This document shows, piece after piece, positions 61,746 through 64,000 of a stretch of DNA of 64,000 bases (its first letter is position 1; the number at the start of each line of letters is the position of its first letter). Where the stretch lies: assembly GCF_036373705.1 (NCBI RefSeq), contig NC_089868.1, forward strand, positions 13,994,520-14,058,519. The letters are read 5' to 3'. This stretch comes from Amia ocellicauda (Eukaryota; Chordata; Actinopteri; Amiiformes; Amiidae). Position numbers and translations under genes: made by a program. The notes under the pieces were generated by a model. The model was given only the letters and a program-made list of their open reading frames with translations, was not told the DNA's origin and searched no databases.

Positions 61746-63530
61746 CGTTGGAATGATATACTTTCATATACTGTACAGTAGCTGTCCTTAAAATAATGTT
61801 GACAACAGAGTTTACAGCATATTGATCTGAACCAGCATTCATGTTTCTGGTGTATAAAAAAAATGTATTAATTGAAGCTGCAGAATATGTTATACCAATA
61901 GTCCTCTAAACAAATACCCTTACAAAGAATGAGTTTCAGAAAGGCACTTATTAAACACATATTATTAATTCAAAGTTGGGATTTTATAGGAATTCTCCAT
62001 TTGCAGATGAAGTTAGCAAATAGGTTAGCACTGTTAGTAAGTTGCGTTTTAATTGTGTGAATTTAATTGTGTGAATTTGTATTGCTATGTTATGAATACA
62101 CATTTTAGAGTTCTGAATACTTATTGATACAATGTGAAAAACAAGTAACTGACTAGGGAAACAATTAAAATGTTCTTGCTGTATGGGGCCAAAATATGAC
62201 ATTGGTCCATTTTATCTCAAGGAGCTGCTGCCTGATCAGTGGAATACATCTACAAATACTGTTGGAAAGAAAGCTCATCATAAGAACATGTTTTTAGTAT
62301 TTATATAAATCAAAATTAAGCCATCTTCTTTTGATTTATATTTCTATACTTTTCAGTATAAGGGCCCAATCTTCTTCAATTTGAATTATTCAATAAGACT
62401 CAGTCTTTTTTAATTAGACAATAGATTACTTATCACAGAAACTGTTCATCCACACTTTTGGTACTTAGGACAATCCAAACCCAGACACATATGGCCAAGT
62501 AATAGGATTAACTGTCCCTAAATGATTAATGCTGAAGAAATCCTGTATTGCAATAAAACAATTAAAAAATACAAACACCTTAATCTAGAGGCTACTGACA
62601 GCTCAGAAAATAAGCTTAATCTTGTTTTAGCCATGTTTTATGTAATATCGGGAGTGAGGTAGGTGGCATGTGATAATGTGTTCAATATGAACTGAAAAGA
62701 CTGATTGCCATTTTGTACTTCCTGACTATGGATCATATGACCTTATTCTGTGCCAACACAAGGTATACAAACTTTATTTCAGTGGGATACCCACGATGTG
62801 GGAATCACCTGAGAACACACATGCCCCATGCTGGTTAGATACTAAAGCTCTTTCTGAGACAATTTGTACATTTATTGTGTTGTGTTTTGTCACTACTTCG
62901 GTGAGCAAGTGCAGCAAATTTTAAAACCAGGCAATCCTGTTTTGCTCAGCTTTAGAAATGATGATTCAATTAGATTTACCATCAGAACATATCTGCAGCA
63001 GAGCAGTAGGCCCTTGTGTAATCAGCTGAAGCTTGCTCAAGCCAACCAGCAGTCCTGTCAACTCATCCTGTCCTGATTAAAGGAATTACACCCACAGTAG
63101 AGCGGAGATGTTGTCTGGAACCCATCAGCACAGCAGTAATTAAGGCATCCATGAGAAAAGTTACAGCCTCTCTAATAAACAAGAACCAAAGCTTCCAATA
63201 CTTGGTTACAGAAATCTGCCGCAATCAAAAACGTGCTGGGGCTGATAAAACATGTAATTTTGTTGGACTTTAATTTTAGAAACCTGATGTCTCAAAGATT
63301 TGCAAGACACTTCATTACATTGTAACTTTCTCTTTATTTTTGCATTGCAACTACTGCCACTGGAACTTAAATGTGCCATCTTGAGTTAATACATTTAGCA
63401 GATATTGCAGTTATAGATCTGGTCTAAATATTATTATTATTTGTAGCATACAAAAATACACTCATTTTGGACATATTGTAACTTGCTCAAACCATGTGAG
63501 AATGTGTGAATATTGCTCCTGTTATATTTC
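61746..63530. other. intergenic region, nothing recognised
   Basis: AT-rich, no coding pattern on either strand and no repeat I could name. Confidence 0.6.
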
Positions 63531-63539
63531 TGTCGGGGT

Positions 63540-64000
63540 GGCGTCTGACTGCAGCTCCATGTGGCCGCCCTGAGACTCGCACCCGGATGTGGAATTAAAT
63601 CCTGCGCGCTGCATTGTGGGGCAGCTTCCGGGGGAGATTAGAAATCCTGCTGCACCGCTGACACTGTGGACCAAACAGTACAATTAATTAGAAACGCGTT
63701 TAACTGCCTTTGGATTAATGTTATCAGCTTGAATGCCTACAGTTGTACCGGATAAAGGCCATCTCCTCCAGAGAGCGGGACGAACATGTCGCTTAAACCG
63801 GTCTGAAGAGGGTGGAGACTGTACACATTAATAGCGACTGTAACTCCTGCCTGGAGAGCAGCTGCTTTGGTTTTTGCCTTTCATTTCATCCCCCCTTTTT
63901 TTTGTTTTGATGATATTTCACAGTGTATTTTGGCGATCGTTTGGGATACAGTCGCATTTATGTAAGAGGGACATTTGTTTACTTCGAAAATCGACAAAGA
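63540..64000 (+). promoter_or_regulatory. probable promoter and 5'UTR of the next gene
   Basis: Composition changes sharply to CpG-containing, GC-rich sequence. An ETS-type core CTTCCGG is at 63625-63631. GCATTGTGGG at 63611-63620 resembles the ZNF143/SBS-type promoter element. Further CpGs extend to 63800. A tiny upstream frame (MSLKPV, from 63786) suggests 5'UTR. No coding exon is reached before the window ends, so gene identity and even strand are not proven. Confidence 0.45.

Noticed and set aside
1-64000. tRNA, rRNA and CRISPR arrays
   Set aside because: No cloverleaf with a convincing B-box, no rRNA sequence and no spaced identical repeats were seen; a CRISPR is not expected in a fish genome.

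Overview
The window is nuclear DNA from a ray-finned fish. It has vertebrate-style genes made of many small exons with GT-AG introns, AATAAA polyadenylation signals, a Tc1-like transposon of the fish type whose terminal repeats read GTATTTGATCCCC, and many microsatellites. The species cannot be fixed from sequence alone. All four protein-coding genes read on the + strand.

Layout. (1) 184-2471 holds the last seven coding exons of mtf2, a Polycomb-like PRC2 accessory protein; a long 3'UTR probably runs to about 4890. (2) 5590-28710 is ccdc18, a coiled-coil protein. I could assemble 26 coding exons that stay in frame for 1295 codons. A 1521-bp Tc1-like element with a dead transposase sits only 7 bp inside one of its introns, and an A-rich segment flanked by a 15-bp direct repeat sits in another. 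(3) 28713-42680 is about 14 kb with no recognisable gene. It holds a decayed repeat cluster, a diverged tandem duplication, a microsatellite and two short repeats. (4) 42688-56360 is a scinderin-like gelsolin gene (scinl). It has a TATA/CCAAT promoter, a non-coding first exon, a 5.5-kb intron and 16 coding exons giving 720 aa. (5) 57264-61745 is an rdh8-type retinol dehydrogenase gene: six coding exons, 316 aa, with three Crx/Otx-type sites just upstream. (6) 61746-63530 is empty, and 63540-64000 looks like the CpG-containing promoter and 5'UTR of the next gene.

How the genes relate. mtf2 next to ccdc18 matches the order on human chromosome 1p22, but tmed5 (between them in human) and dr1 (after ccdc18 in human) are not here. 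scinl and rdh8 are 1.65 kb apart. Relatives of both act in the eye (cornea/lens gelsolin, photoreceptor all-trans-retinol dehydrogenase), so the right half may be a small eye-expressed neighbourhood. I found no clear new biological system. The most interesting items are structural: the transposon against a splice donor, a micro-inversion inside its transposase, apparently missing ccdc18 exons, a duplicated non-coding block, and an RDH8 tail without the usual cysteines and targeting motif.
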